64,000 nucleotides of DNA, from positions 7,440,001-7,504,000 of the forward strand of contig CP053153.1 in NCBI GenBank assembly GCA_014607495.2. The letters are read 5' to 3'. The notes under the pieces are model-generated. The model was not told where the DNA came from, searched no databases, and was given only the letters and a program-made list of their open reading frames with translations. The position numbers and the translations under genes were made by a program. Positions 1-12,100 of the stretch are shown here, piece by piece. The DNA comes from Carposina sasakii. Its lineage: Eukaryota; Arthropoda; Insecta; Lepidoptera; Carposinidae. Position 1 is the stretch's first letter. Every line of letters starts with the position of its first letter.

Positions 1-2800
1 CCGTTGAGAAAATGCAAACGGGAGGTGCTTTACAATGATATCAATAGAAAATTATATCGTTACGCTTTGGTAACAATAATAACTTATTGTTTTTAGGTAT
101 TACGCATGAACAATTCTTGGTTAAATTATTCACATATATATGGTGAGAGACAAATTAAACAATGATTTATACTGCGTAGATTACATTCAGGGATGCATGA
201 ATGTCTATATTCATTACACAACTCCCTTTTATATCTATTCCATAAACAAAACACAACACGGGAAGATACACAAATGCCCACAATAACGTATTCATGAAAT
301 CATAATCCGTTTGCGTCGATTGTCCGGCTTCGGAATTGAATGTTGGTGTACCTAATACGACTTGTGTGATTTCCCTTAGTAGTAGAAGGGGTTTGATTAT
401 CTTATTTTATAGTGCTGATACAGTGCTTCACTAGAATACAACAGCTGCCTCTCCTTCCGTGCATGTCATATAGGGATTGCAATGCTGGATCCCGCATTCC
501 AGCAATCCAGCTGGAACCAGCGCATTTTCGGTCGCGCTGGATCCAGCGGTGCGGATCCGGATATGAAAGTTCCATATTCCGCGTGAAAATGGCTCAAGAA
601 TTGCCATTTTGATTAGTTTCAATCTTTAAATGACAGCGACAGTGGGATCACCATTTTGATCCTGCAATTCTAGTTACCCCATTTTGTGAACATAGCCGTA
701 TATGTATATATGGTAAAAACTCAGTGAATTTAGGTAAATAATAAATAATTCTGTTACTGGACAGAATGTCATGATCATTAGACATTGTTCTACGAACATT
801 AGTACATACGAGTATCTATCAACATTCTTTCAGACGATGAGCTTGTTACTAATCTTTAATATATATAAATATATAAATAAACGTGGTTGTAGGGTCTTTG
901 CGATTCAGCATTTCCGGCTACCTATCCCATTTTTCTGTACGTTATCATGCGTAGGCACACTATTCGTAGCAAAGTGCTACGAACTTACTACGGTTCTACG
1001 ACAGGGTATTATTATTACTTATACCTATTAGAATATGTAATTTTTCATTCATAAATATAGTAAATCTAAATATAAGAGTTAACTTTGTGTAAAATATGAC
1101 TGTAGGTTATGAATTGAGTAGGAGTAAATAGAAGAAGAATATATGTGCAAAGATAGGGGCATACTAACATATTGCATTCGATCCCATTCGGTATCGAGAA
1201 TCACATTAGACACTACATGGAAGTTAACATAAGGGAGATATATACATACATACATATACATAAAAATCACGCCTCTTTCCCGAAGGGGTAAGCAGAGATC
1301 ACGGATCTCCATTTGCTACGATCCTGACACACCTCTTTCGCTTCATCTACTTTCATGATATTCTTCATGCATTTTCATCTATCCTCTCCACATGTACAAA
1401 CCATCTCAATATACCTTTCTCAATCTTCGTCACAACGTCCTCATTTATACCACACTTCTTTCTGATCACCTCATTTCTTATTCTATCTTTCAAAGTGACT
1501 CCACACATACCTCTCAATGCTCTCATTTCAATCACATTAGACACAACATGGAAGGGAGATATATGTATGACACTAAACTCAAAAGACAATCCAGAACTTT
1601 AAAATTATTTAACTTTTATTGCACTTATAAATAAAACTCATTACGTAGTCGACAGTAATCATTTTCTTACATCGACAATCTAATTTTGTGCATGCAATGG
1701 TTATCCTCTATAGGCTGTACAGTACGAGATTGAATGTATAATAGTTATTACAAATGATTACTGCTGGCTGCTAGCCAACACACGATGTTTCAATCTTTAG
1801 TCACTTTTTTCCATTATTTTTAACAGATTTCGCTGTTAAGCTGTTAAGCTCTGGTTTCCTACAAAAGTTACGACATATACCTAGTGGCCATTAAGAAATT
1901 TTCACGTGTCGCCACCACCGGCGTTTGTGCGGACGTTATGTGACGGCACTGCTACGGAAACCATAGCTTTCCCGTCAAACGGTACTTGGTTCGATTACTT
2001 ATTTGCTGCGTAAAGACAGTTCTGCCTTATTAGATAAGCTTTTACTCAATGTACTTATAGGTATTAACGAATGAAGACATTATCAGGGGGACAACCTTGC
2101 AACAAATGTGTTAACATATTAGGTAGGTACCTATGGTTACCAAGATATCACACTTAGCTGCAACATACACTGAGGGCCGAGCATATCGATCTAGTTTCAG
2201 TCTTATTTAGCATTGTTAACCACGCCGCAGGCCATCAGATAACGGTTGAAATGGTGGATTGCACGTAATGCTCAAGAATAGCGTAGCGTAAGTAAGGAGA
2301 AACTACCGGCCAATGAGCCAGGTCAGCCTTAGGCGGCCATCATAGATTAGGTAGACGCTGACACTATGTACGTAAATGCAAGAAAGCTTGAGAATTTCTC
2401 GCGTTATTGCGGCCACCGATGTCTGGTTCTTTAATTTCTCACCGTAGCCATCCTTAGCGACTATTGTCATAAGTCTCACGCAGTAGGAATTAGACATGGG
2501 TCGTACTTGACGATTTGCGTACCAGCTTAGGGCTTCAAAGTACGTCCATCAATTCGTACCAGGGCTAAAAACCAGGTTTCCAGATACTTTAAAGTTTTTT
2601 TAACTACGTAGGAAATTAATCCTTATCGTGACTGTAATAAGGAACATTATAGGGAATGGACAGCGAAATACTTTAAATACTTCATTCTCTTGTGTACCAT
2701 ACTTGTTGTAGGAAGTTTTAATTACAGTATGTACCTACCTATGTATGAATGTACCAAAAAAGAGTTTCACAGTATACAGAACGTCCACGAGACTTCCTAC
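1..2800. other. Gene-free left flank, first part
   Basis: No frame with coding character. The interval holds a perfect 14-bp palindrome CGCTGGATCCAGCG at 535-548, a fragment of a dispersed element (about 655-860, also seen at 7200, 18,110, 30,170, 37,140 and 37,815) and the LINE tail at 1263-1600. The rest is AT-rich sequence with TACCTA-type simple runs. Confidence 0.5.
1263..1600 (-). pseudogene. LINE ORF2 C-terminal remnant
   Basis: Read on the minus strand this encodes a broken copy of [20 protein letters not shown] and then a version of LRWFGHVER in which G is V. This is the tail typical of RTE/Jockey-like reverse transcriptase ORFs. It is the same family as the plus-strand copy at 31146-31570. 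No polymerase core is present. Confidence 0.75.
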
Positions 2801-2804
2801 TCCT

Positions 2805-3116
2805 GCACACTTTTGGAGGTCCATACCGGGTACATCTCCTGCGACGTCAGCAGAAGCGGGTATAGCACATCCTTTAGACTGCCCAGTTTTGCACACTTTT
2901 GGAGGTCTGAAACGGGGACAGCTCCGGCGCCGTCAGCAGAAGCGAGCACAGCACATCCATTAGACTGCCCACTTTTGCACACTTTTGGAGGTCCAAATCG
3001 GGTACAGCTCCGGCGCCGTCAGCAGCAGCGGGCACAGAATTTCCATTAGACTGCCTACTTTTGCACACTTTTGAAACTCCAGCGCCGCAGCTTTGGCGCT
3101 GTCAGCAGGAGCTTGC
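2805..3116 (+). repeat. 86-bp minisatellite, three full units and a partial one
   Basis: Units start with GCACACTTTTGGAGGTC at 2805, 2891 and 2977, and a diverged fourth starts at 3063. The spacing is exactly 86 bp each time. Units are GC-richer than their surroundings (CTCCGGCGCCGTCAGCAG core). Open frames across it on both strands are by-products of the repeat. Confidence 0.9.
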
Positions 3117-5990
3117 TCACGTATAGTCGTGCTTCATACTATTTCGAGTCCGCTGTACAAAGTACGTACTGTAAACAAACAACTTGTACCAAGTTGTTAA
3201 TAAGGTTTTTATAGAAATATTATCCTAGTTTTCTTAGACATAAAGAACATAATCGTGCTACAAAATAAATACCTTTATTAAATAAATACCTTCAAGTATT
3301 CCACGGGTTGCCGGGCGCCGATGCCTAAGGTACTAAAGTATTTCAGAGAAAATAGTCCTTATTTCATTAAGGCTGCGTGTTATAATGCCGCTTGCAAATA
3401 AAAATATCCTTTTTTACTTTGAAAGTATTTACTTTCAATTAGCGCGATTATACACCTTAATAGATATATTATAAAATTATTAATAAAGAAATGGAAAAAA
3501 TTCCTCACTCGGGTGGGAAACGAACCCACAACCTCTGCATTCTGTGCCAATTAATTAATTAATAATAGATATAGCCTAAGGTTTAATTTATCTCTACGAT
3601 ACTTGCAACGTAAATACTTTCAAAGTCTTCCAGGTATTTCGGCCCGTACCTGGTTTACGTACTTCCAATTAAAAACCTGGTTTTAAAACCAGGTCGCGTA
3701 AATACGCACCATCCTTAGTAGGAATATTCATAAGGATTTTTTCCCGTAACTGTATCGGTAGTAGGTACCTATAGTTATATATTACCTACTACCTGCCACG
3801 GGTGCAAATTTTATTCATCTCCCTGGACATACTTAGTGGATTTGTATTTCCTATGCTATTTTTGTTATTTTCTGGATGCACTTTTTATCTATTCTTGTTT
3901 GCTACTCACCTACTACTGGAAATTGGACATAGATAGTCACCTTGTAGAATAAAGCACCTTACCTACGTGCTTCTGCATACGGCCCCAAAAATGTGGTACA
4001 AAATGATGTACTGCAGTCTGCAGAAAGATCCAATTCGAGTTACGTGCAGCCGGTTATGTCGTATAGAAAAGTTGTGTAGATAGAGCAGAAATAGGAATAC
4101 TTTACCTCATGTTTATTGTCCTGAATTTACTGCAGGTGCAAGGTAGGTACGTACATACTTTCCTTACCTAATTATGCACCACTCAACCTATTCATTCATT
4201 GAACATATTCATTCGTCCTGGTGGAATGACAGATAGGTACATGTTCTGGAGGCACGTTATAGAAGTGTCGTTTCTGGATTCCCTTATTCTTGCAGGTGAT
4301 CCGATCCGTATCGCTCTGAACACCTTTGTACTTTAGTCTGATAAATAATGATTGACGACCTTTGCTATCTCGAAGTAAAGTTAATGGTATCTATCTACCT
4401 AGGCACCTAGTACCTACACATGCAATGGGTTCAATAATGGTTACATAGATTAAAACAGTAGGTGGGCAGTACACACCTACACTATTATTTATGCATCTTG
4501 TATTTTATAGAGCACTAGAACTAGCTACATCCGCATAAACTTTCGGAAACTTTGGGAAATTCTTCTTAGTGCTCCCTTCTCTCTCCAAGGAACATACATG
4601 CTGCACTTACACATACTTACCAGTCTTGCATAATAAATAAATAGTTATTTCTTACAAGTTATTTACCAAGCCTAATTTGGCTAACTAGGGTGTAATCAAA
4701 TCACTTATATTCGACGTTACGTCCTGGTAATTCCTGCAGTACCCAATACAAAGTGGCTCTGCCCATCCCTGGCAATGAAGCAAATTGGTGGACGGTTAAA
4801 ACCCATACATTTACGATAAGTACGAGTATCTACCTAGTAGATACTAGTTTGTTGCAATCTTACCTTATATTTTGTTTTCCACAAAGCTTTTCGTATTGGC
4901 TCTTAATTAAAGCGATACGAAAACAGCTCGGTACAATCGTGATTGGCAAACTTTTGATCTAGGCCGGCCAAGGCAGTAAATTTAATATCGATTTTACAGG
5001 CTAAGCGGTAAGCCATCTATTGCACACCTTTAACGAGTTTGTTTTACCTAGTTTTCACCGAAATAGAACGAGTTTTTATGATCAGGGTGTAACCGGTAAA
5101 GATTGAAGACATGCCAATTTCGTTAAAAAATACTAATGGACCGAATGGTGTTAACTACCTACCTACGACCTAAGTACGAGTAGGTAGTACTGTAAGCATA
5201 GTACATAATTATTGACATTTTTTCTTGTCGTGAGCGTGTATAGAAAAAACTTGAATCCTCTTATTTTATGTTGATGCATTTCATATTGCATTTGTAAAAT
5301 GAATTTTGTTTGCGAATCTGTGTTACTACATTAATATTTCGACTCATGTGCCAATATTAACTTTACCTTTATTTTTAAACGTACTTACTTAAATTGTACG
5401 AGATTGTGTTTACCCAGGTGCCACTTTAGCTAACTTGTCACACTCGGGTTAGATTAGAAGTTGCCGCCAAAAAGCAGCGCGCCAACCCGGGACCAGTAAG
5501 TTAGATGGCCCTCATTTGGCTGCAAGGTCCGCGTCTGTGGCTGTATTTGGCAGCTAGAGGCCGATATGTGTTATTCTTCCTGGCACTCTGACCCCTGTCA
5601 TGCGCCAAACGACTACTAAATCGTGATTATATTCGACGTACGCTGAATTATTGCTTGCTTAAAATTGTGTTGTGTTTTGGGGAAGCTTGAGGATACCACG
5701 GTGACGTCACCATAAACGTGGCATTTTCAATTAGCCATGAAAAGTAGCGTCCACCGCGATTTGTACTCAGTTATCAAAACATAATGGTTTTATAATTTGC
5801 TAACCGATTGGCGTATCAACTTACGCCCTAAATGCCGCACCGTCTTCGAATCGTGTTTCCGAGTCATGGATACTTCATACTTCTATTATTATCTATGTGT
5901 TTACATACTCACCTACCATGCATTACGTAAAGTGTGGGCATAAATTATACCTATGGTGTTTCTTGTGTAAGTTAGAACATCACTTGACTG
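3117..5990. other. Gene-free left flank, second part
   Basis: No supportable coding region. It contains a SINE at 3466-3549, many TACCTA/GTACCT simple stretches, and one GC-richer island near 5450-5620 with no recognisable product on either strand. It lies downstream of the Popeye polyadenylation signals. Confidence 0.4.
3466..3549 (-). mobile_element. tRNA-derived SINE fragment, copy 1
   Basis: On the minus strand the head carries a Pol III B-box-like GGTTCGTTTCC, then CCCGAGTGAGGAATTTTTTCC, then an A/T tail with TTTATTAATAATTTTATAA. The same unit recurs at 8466-8525 and 55383-55460. Confidence 0.65.
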
Positions 5991-6027
5991 TAATAGGAAA
6001 AAACTAAAATAACATTTAACAAAATTA

Positions 6028-6049
6028 TTTATTGATGCTTTCATTTATT
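6028..6049 (-). terminator. Polyadenylation signals of the Popeye gene
   Basis: Two AATAAA hexamers on the minus strand (TTTATT at 6028-6033 and 6044-6049) lie about 150-170 bases beyond the Popeye stop codon. No other gene reads this way nearby, so this is the likely 3' end of the transcript. Confidence 0.6.
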
Positions 6050-6196
6050 TTTACATAATTTTACAAAACTATATTATACATTTAATATCTAATAGTCCTT
6101 TCGAAAAACAAAAAAAGCTGTAACATAAGATTGGCTGAATAATAAGTACTGCAAAGAACGATAAGTAACTTGTAGCTTTTCACCTAAAATTGTTAG

Positions 6197-9100
6197 CTAA
6201 TGCCTAAGCTCATCATCAGTTTCCACGGCCTCACAGCTGTGGTATTTGGAAGACGTGTCGGGGCAGCTATCAGCGACAGACAGGTCATCAGACGAGGCAG
6301 CCGGGGCTTCGTGCGCCGCCAACGGCATGAGCTCCTCGTCCACTCCGGTGTAGGTACCGTTACGTTTGGGAATACTAGGTAGGATGTCTTCGGGCTGACG
6401 GGTCCACATCACTGGGGAAATAGCGAAATCTTTTTAGATTGATTTGACAGTGATTAACTACTACATACCTACATATACATAAATATCGGACTGGATGAGC
6501 ATTTGGGCATGGACAATATCTAAACTCTATATAATTGCGAAATTTTTACAATAGTAAGATAGCCTATCTCAAGGATAAAGTTGATATTGTCTTAAAACTT
6601 TATCAAGATAGTGGCAACTATAGGTATATCCTTCAGATGGGCTATACAGAATGTTTTTTCGTGGCAACCGTTTTCGAAGGGTACGTATTGTTTACATGAA
6701 ATAAAGTAAGTTGATGGGCAAAAAATTGCTGGACGACTTTAATATCTTGGGAACCAGACACTTCCCAGGTATGTTTCCATACAGGAAAATGTTCTTAATG
6801 ATGAGGAGAATCTGTAGTTTTCGGAAACGTTGACGACAAAAAAACATCCTGTATAAATCATTGGAAAAATCAGCCCAGTTAGGTTCTGGTACTGTTTTAA
6901 CTCTATATGTAAGTACTTAATTATGTGGATTTTGTTGGAAACGCTCACGTGCTAGAAAGTAATTACAGCTAATTGTACAAATAACTTGCTGTAACAGTTA
7001 ATTGGCAGTTACATTACAAATTAAAAAACATGGACATTTTAATGCTGATTTGTTAATATAGGGTATTTATATACACATTTACGCCAATACAAAAAATACG
7101 TAGTACACGTACTTGGCAATTTTGAAGAAAAGAATATACCTAAGCGGATGAAACTCCTCCAAAATATATTAATTCATAATGATAAATAATACAAGATACG
7201 GCTGTGTCCCCGAAATAGGGTAGCCACAACTGCTGGATCATAAAATACGAGTATATCGATCTACGATTACCATATCGGGGACAGGATGTAAATGATCAGT
7301 GACAAGTTGCTAGCTTATCGTCTGGAAAGCACGAGTTCCTTAGCCGGCTCTTACTCGTACGACATGCACAAAATTATGCTTGCTAATGAATTCTATCCCA
7401 GCATTAGGACATTACTAAACTATATACCAATAAGTACCCTAGGTACCATTTCACAAATTACTTTCAACTGTGCTCATTCTAAAACTGTTGACTATCTTTC
7501 ATACAAACAGCGAATAGAATATGGCTTTTTTCCGTATTTAGTTTGTCACTACTAATTTAGGGTTTGGCACCTGGAGCGACTGCTCCGTTCGCCGTATGGA
7601 CGGGCCGGCACTGCATACAAATACTAACTTGGTCGTTTTTCCGGTGGCACAGGTTGCACGGTTGACGGTGGCTCAGGTACCTTGCACGCCGACCGCAGTC
7701 GTCTAGGGCTTCGAGCTAGAGCATGCGATATGCTGGGCAACCTAATATCCAGGTGGGACCCTCTTTCCGTCACGATTTTGTTGTTCATCGCATACAGTTT
7801 GGTGGTGATGTCGCGAGCTATGAGCGTGCTGACTACGCAGGCTAAGTACTGCTCCTTCACGAATAGATATTCGAGAGATGTACGCTGCCAGTACACGTAG
7901 CGACATGACGATGCTGCTACTATCGATACCTGTTGGTAGAGAAATGTCATGATCAAGTAGGTACTTGATGTACCTACTTACCAAAGAAGGATAAATAGGT
8001 AACGCTTTGAAACTGATTTTATTATTCTTTGTATGCTTAAACCTCAATGTGTTTTAAACCAAGTGTTGGTAGATGGATATATAGGTAGAGTACGTGCATG
8101 AAAAGTATGATTGATATGAAGCAATTATGATAGAATAGAAGAGAATAGAGTAGAATATAATAGAATAGAATAGATTTTTATTTGAAGTAAGTAGACAGGT
8201 AGAAGTAACATGAAACGAAGAACAGTTAGGAGAACTGTGTGCCCTATTTGGAGCCCGTCAGTCCCGTGTACGTGCAACCGCCAAACGGGTCCCTTTTCAG
8301 CTGGATGCTGCTAAGACAAGATAGGCGTGCCTACCTTGCAAGCAGCGCTGGTTTTCAAAAGAGACCAATGATGTTATGTTAATATATGTTATGTTAATAT
8401 ATGTTATGTTAATATATGCGACTGTGTTCCCGATTCATAAAAATCCCCCGCTACTTTTAGCATAGCGATTCCCCACTCGGGTGAAGAATTTTTTCCATTT
8501 TCTTTATTAATAACTTTATAATAGCGATCTATGTTAATAATTTTCTATAAAAGCTTAATAATGCTTTATGACAGCTTAGGCTTTCAGTCAAATACCTAAA
8601 ACAACGCCGTAAAGTTGTCTCAAAGATGTCCAAAGAACTGCTAATATGATACGCAATAAACGGGTAAAGCACGAACTACGAGTAGCGTATAAAATGAGAA
8701 GAGTAAACAGAGAGAATGTGGTAGTTTCCATATACCTAGTAATTGTATATCTTACGTCTACCTAGGTGCAGGAGACGTATCCACATACGGCAACGTGCCT
8801 CATTAAAATTTAAAAGTGAAATATGACCAAGACGTTTCGTCGTCGTGGTATATACAGTGTAGAAAAGTTGCTTAGTTAGATGGCAGAATTTTTCTCTAAA
8901 AACTTTAAGTTTTTTTTTTTTTTATTTTATTTATTTATCTTTTAAATGGTTATACAAAAAAAAGTTAGTTACAATAGCACTTTGTAAAACCAACGAGGTT
9001 TGTGTGATAGTACTACGCAGTTCACATCGTTATCCCTTTACACATCTAGATTATATATACCTAATTACTACTTATTACACATAATTACTTGCGGAAATAA

Positions 9101-12100
9101 CTTTTTTTTTGTAAACTAATAAGTTCATGTGCATTATCCAGTGTCATTGGTGTTATGGGTAGAAGCTAGGGAAATAGTTAGATATTGTGTTGCATATAGG
9201 TTTCCATATTGCTAAGAAAATAGGATTTTAGTTTATTTTTAATGTTTGTTACAGTAATACTGTCACGTAAGTCGATAGGAAGTTTGTTTATTAACCCAGG
9301 GACCAGGTAGCTAGCAGACCTCCTGCCATATACATTGCCCGCACTTGTCGTGCATCAACCGGTTTTGAGCGACTGCACGTGTATACACAGAATGATTTAT
9401 TACATTCAAAATGGACTCATTAAAGAAGTTATCTTTTAGAAGCATATATATGCATTGAATATGAACGAACAAGTAATGATTTACAATATCTAAGGAGGCC
9501 AATTTCGTCATCTTGATACCTTATTTTAACCTTTTTAGAGACTATATTCTTTAAGATTCTTATTTGAAGCCTATATATTTGATTAAGATACGTGGTAAAA
9601 GTACGACTATAACTGCTGAGTCCATACTGGACGTATGATTCAGCTAATGAATTGTATAACATTAACTTAACTGTTACGGCTTCACCTTTACCAGCACGGA
9701 TACTCGCGACCACGGCGCCATCTTCTTCGACTCAGTGCCTTCTTCCGAATTGTACCTCATATACGCAATTTTTATTTATATATATTTTTTCATTATAATC
9801 AGTTTAAAGTAAAATTCAGATCTTCTCATTTTTATAACCAAAATCAATAGCAGCTATCGAAGCGTAAACATTAACCTTGAATGGGATTCGATCTTTAAGT
9901 AGTATAATATTAGCTAAAAACTGTCTCAATTTATTACATACATATTCGATATGACTAGACCAATTAAATTTATTATCTATCGATACTCCGAGGTACAGGT
10001 ACGAGGTCTGTTGACAACTTCAATTTTAGGGCAGCTACATATTTTTTTATATGAGGAATGCAGGCAATTATGTTCGTGGATCACAAGGTCTTTTATTAGA
10101 ATATGTCCTGTATAAGGCAATTTTATAATAAGTAGTTTTGTCTAGCTTGCATTTAATACCAGGCCAGCATCATGGCACCATCTTATCAGTGCATTTAGAT
10201 CGGACTGCAGCAGTTACAGGATTTTCTAGGGTCTTTATCAGCTATAACTAGACATGTGTCATCAGCAAACTGATAACACGAGCAGTTTTTAATGCATTTA
10301 CTAATGTCGTTGACATAAGTTAAAAAATACACCTTGTACAATGAATAAAAAAATACACGTATTGTTTAGACCATGATTACTGTCATAAAACTCAATAGGC
10401 AAGAAAAAATGGCATCATGTAAATGAGCCTATTATAGCCATATAGCTTTGGTTTTTATTACAAGTTAAATATCTTAAATGTTACGCAATAAAGACCCAGA
10501 TAAACATACCTATACATTCCATTCCTCACAATTTTTCGCATTTATAATATTAACATATACGAGTAACTAAAGGATATTACAATACTAAACTTCTTTGTTA
10601 CTCTTTCTCGCTAAAACTGCAGAACGGTTTTTTACACAACTTATCAGGTTAGCTCATACATTAGAATAATATACGCAATAAATAAAAATATTTGTCTGCA
10701 ACTTATCACTAGAGTAAGCCACGAGTTGCTGAAGTCTCACTCCATTACGTTGACCTAATTGCTGTCTGATACAGCCCTATTATAGCCAAAGTGGCTGTAA
10801 ATGCTACAAGTGCCCATAAATGCAAGAAACTGGGTTAAATATCGATAAAATGCTAACACTAGCTGACATAACGTGCAAAAAATAAAATCCACTCACTAGA
10901 ATTTGTTTAACGCTTGGAAGAGCTTTCAATGACGAATGGAATAGTGGATTTCGTGATGTAAGTAATCATGGAGTGATAGAATAAACTTTAATCCCAGGTT
11001 AAAGGAAATAAAATAGATGTTAAAGAAATATGTTATATGTATATAGATAATACACGTATGAATAGAAACATGGGTAATTAGGTATGAAACGTATTATATA
11101 GGCAACGTATTTAAAAGAAGAAAAACCTACTCATCAATATAGCAGCCACTTACGATTTAAAATAAAACTTGGTAATCATTCGAGTACCTATATCCTACGT
11201 AAGTATGCAATACCTAGTATTGCTAATAGTTTCTATAAATAGTTGCTACGCAAATCCCCGCTTCTAGATTTTGTCTCTACAACATTAAATTGCCTGGCGG
11301 TATAAATCGGAATTATAATAATAATTGTTTGGGAATTTTAGGTGTGGCATAGAAGGTGGCGCCAGTATTTTTTTACATGTCGCGTCGTTCATTGCGGGCA
11401 TAGTTAGTTAGGTTAGGTCATAGCGAGCGAGTGATATTCTACATTGCATTTAGATTATTTTTGTCGCTTTAATTTGTTAAAAGTGCAATTCTTATCCTGA
11501 AACTTTTGATTTAACAAAAACTAGTGTTTTATTTAAGTAAATATCAGTTAATTAAAACTTGAGGAAGACAAAGGTGAGCGAATTTATGTTACTTTGACCT
11601 TGGTGTTGTGTTATACATCTGTGTCTGTAAACGGCCGATGGTGTATATCATGTTACGTAGATTATGCCACTAAAATATACAACTAATAGCTAGAATATAC
11701 CACTGTGTTGCCGCCTTGCATATATTAGATAGAGTATTATCATACTCGTATCTGTGCCTACATCCGAACTAACAAACGTTTAACTTCAGAGATGGTTAAC
11801 TATGTCTTTCCTCGGTAAAGTAGTATTTAAAAAGTTACCTTATAGATATTACGTGAATTAACAAGTTTAATGACAAATAGTTAAGGACTCGTTAGGACTA
11901 ATTTTAGGAATGTCTTTAAGTGTAACTGTAAGTTAGGAATTAAACGTTGATATAGTCATGTAATGATTTAAACTATTTCAGATGGCGGTTGTGGTTCCAA
12001 TAACGTTATTAGGGAACACCTTGGGCGAGCGACACAAATATTTTAATTGCTTGATCAATGAAGCATTTACAATGGGACAACCTTTTGAACAATACCATGA

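Noticed and set aside
2690..3068. Open frames of 60-119 aa on both strands
   Set aside because: They are by-products of the GC-rich 86-bp tandem repeat and drift in frame from unit to unit.
5440..5520. Possible exon ending at a GTAAGT donor near 5506
   Set aside because: No homology recognised, no upstream acceptor or start in a consistent frame, and no partner exon within the window.
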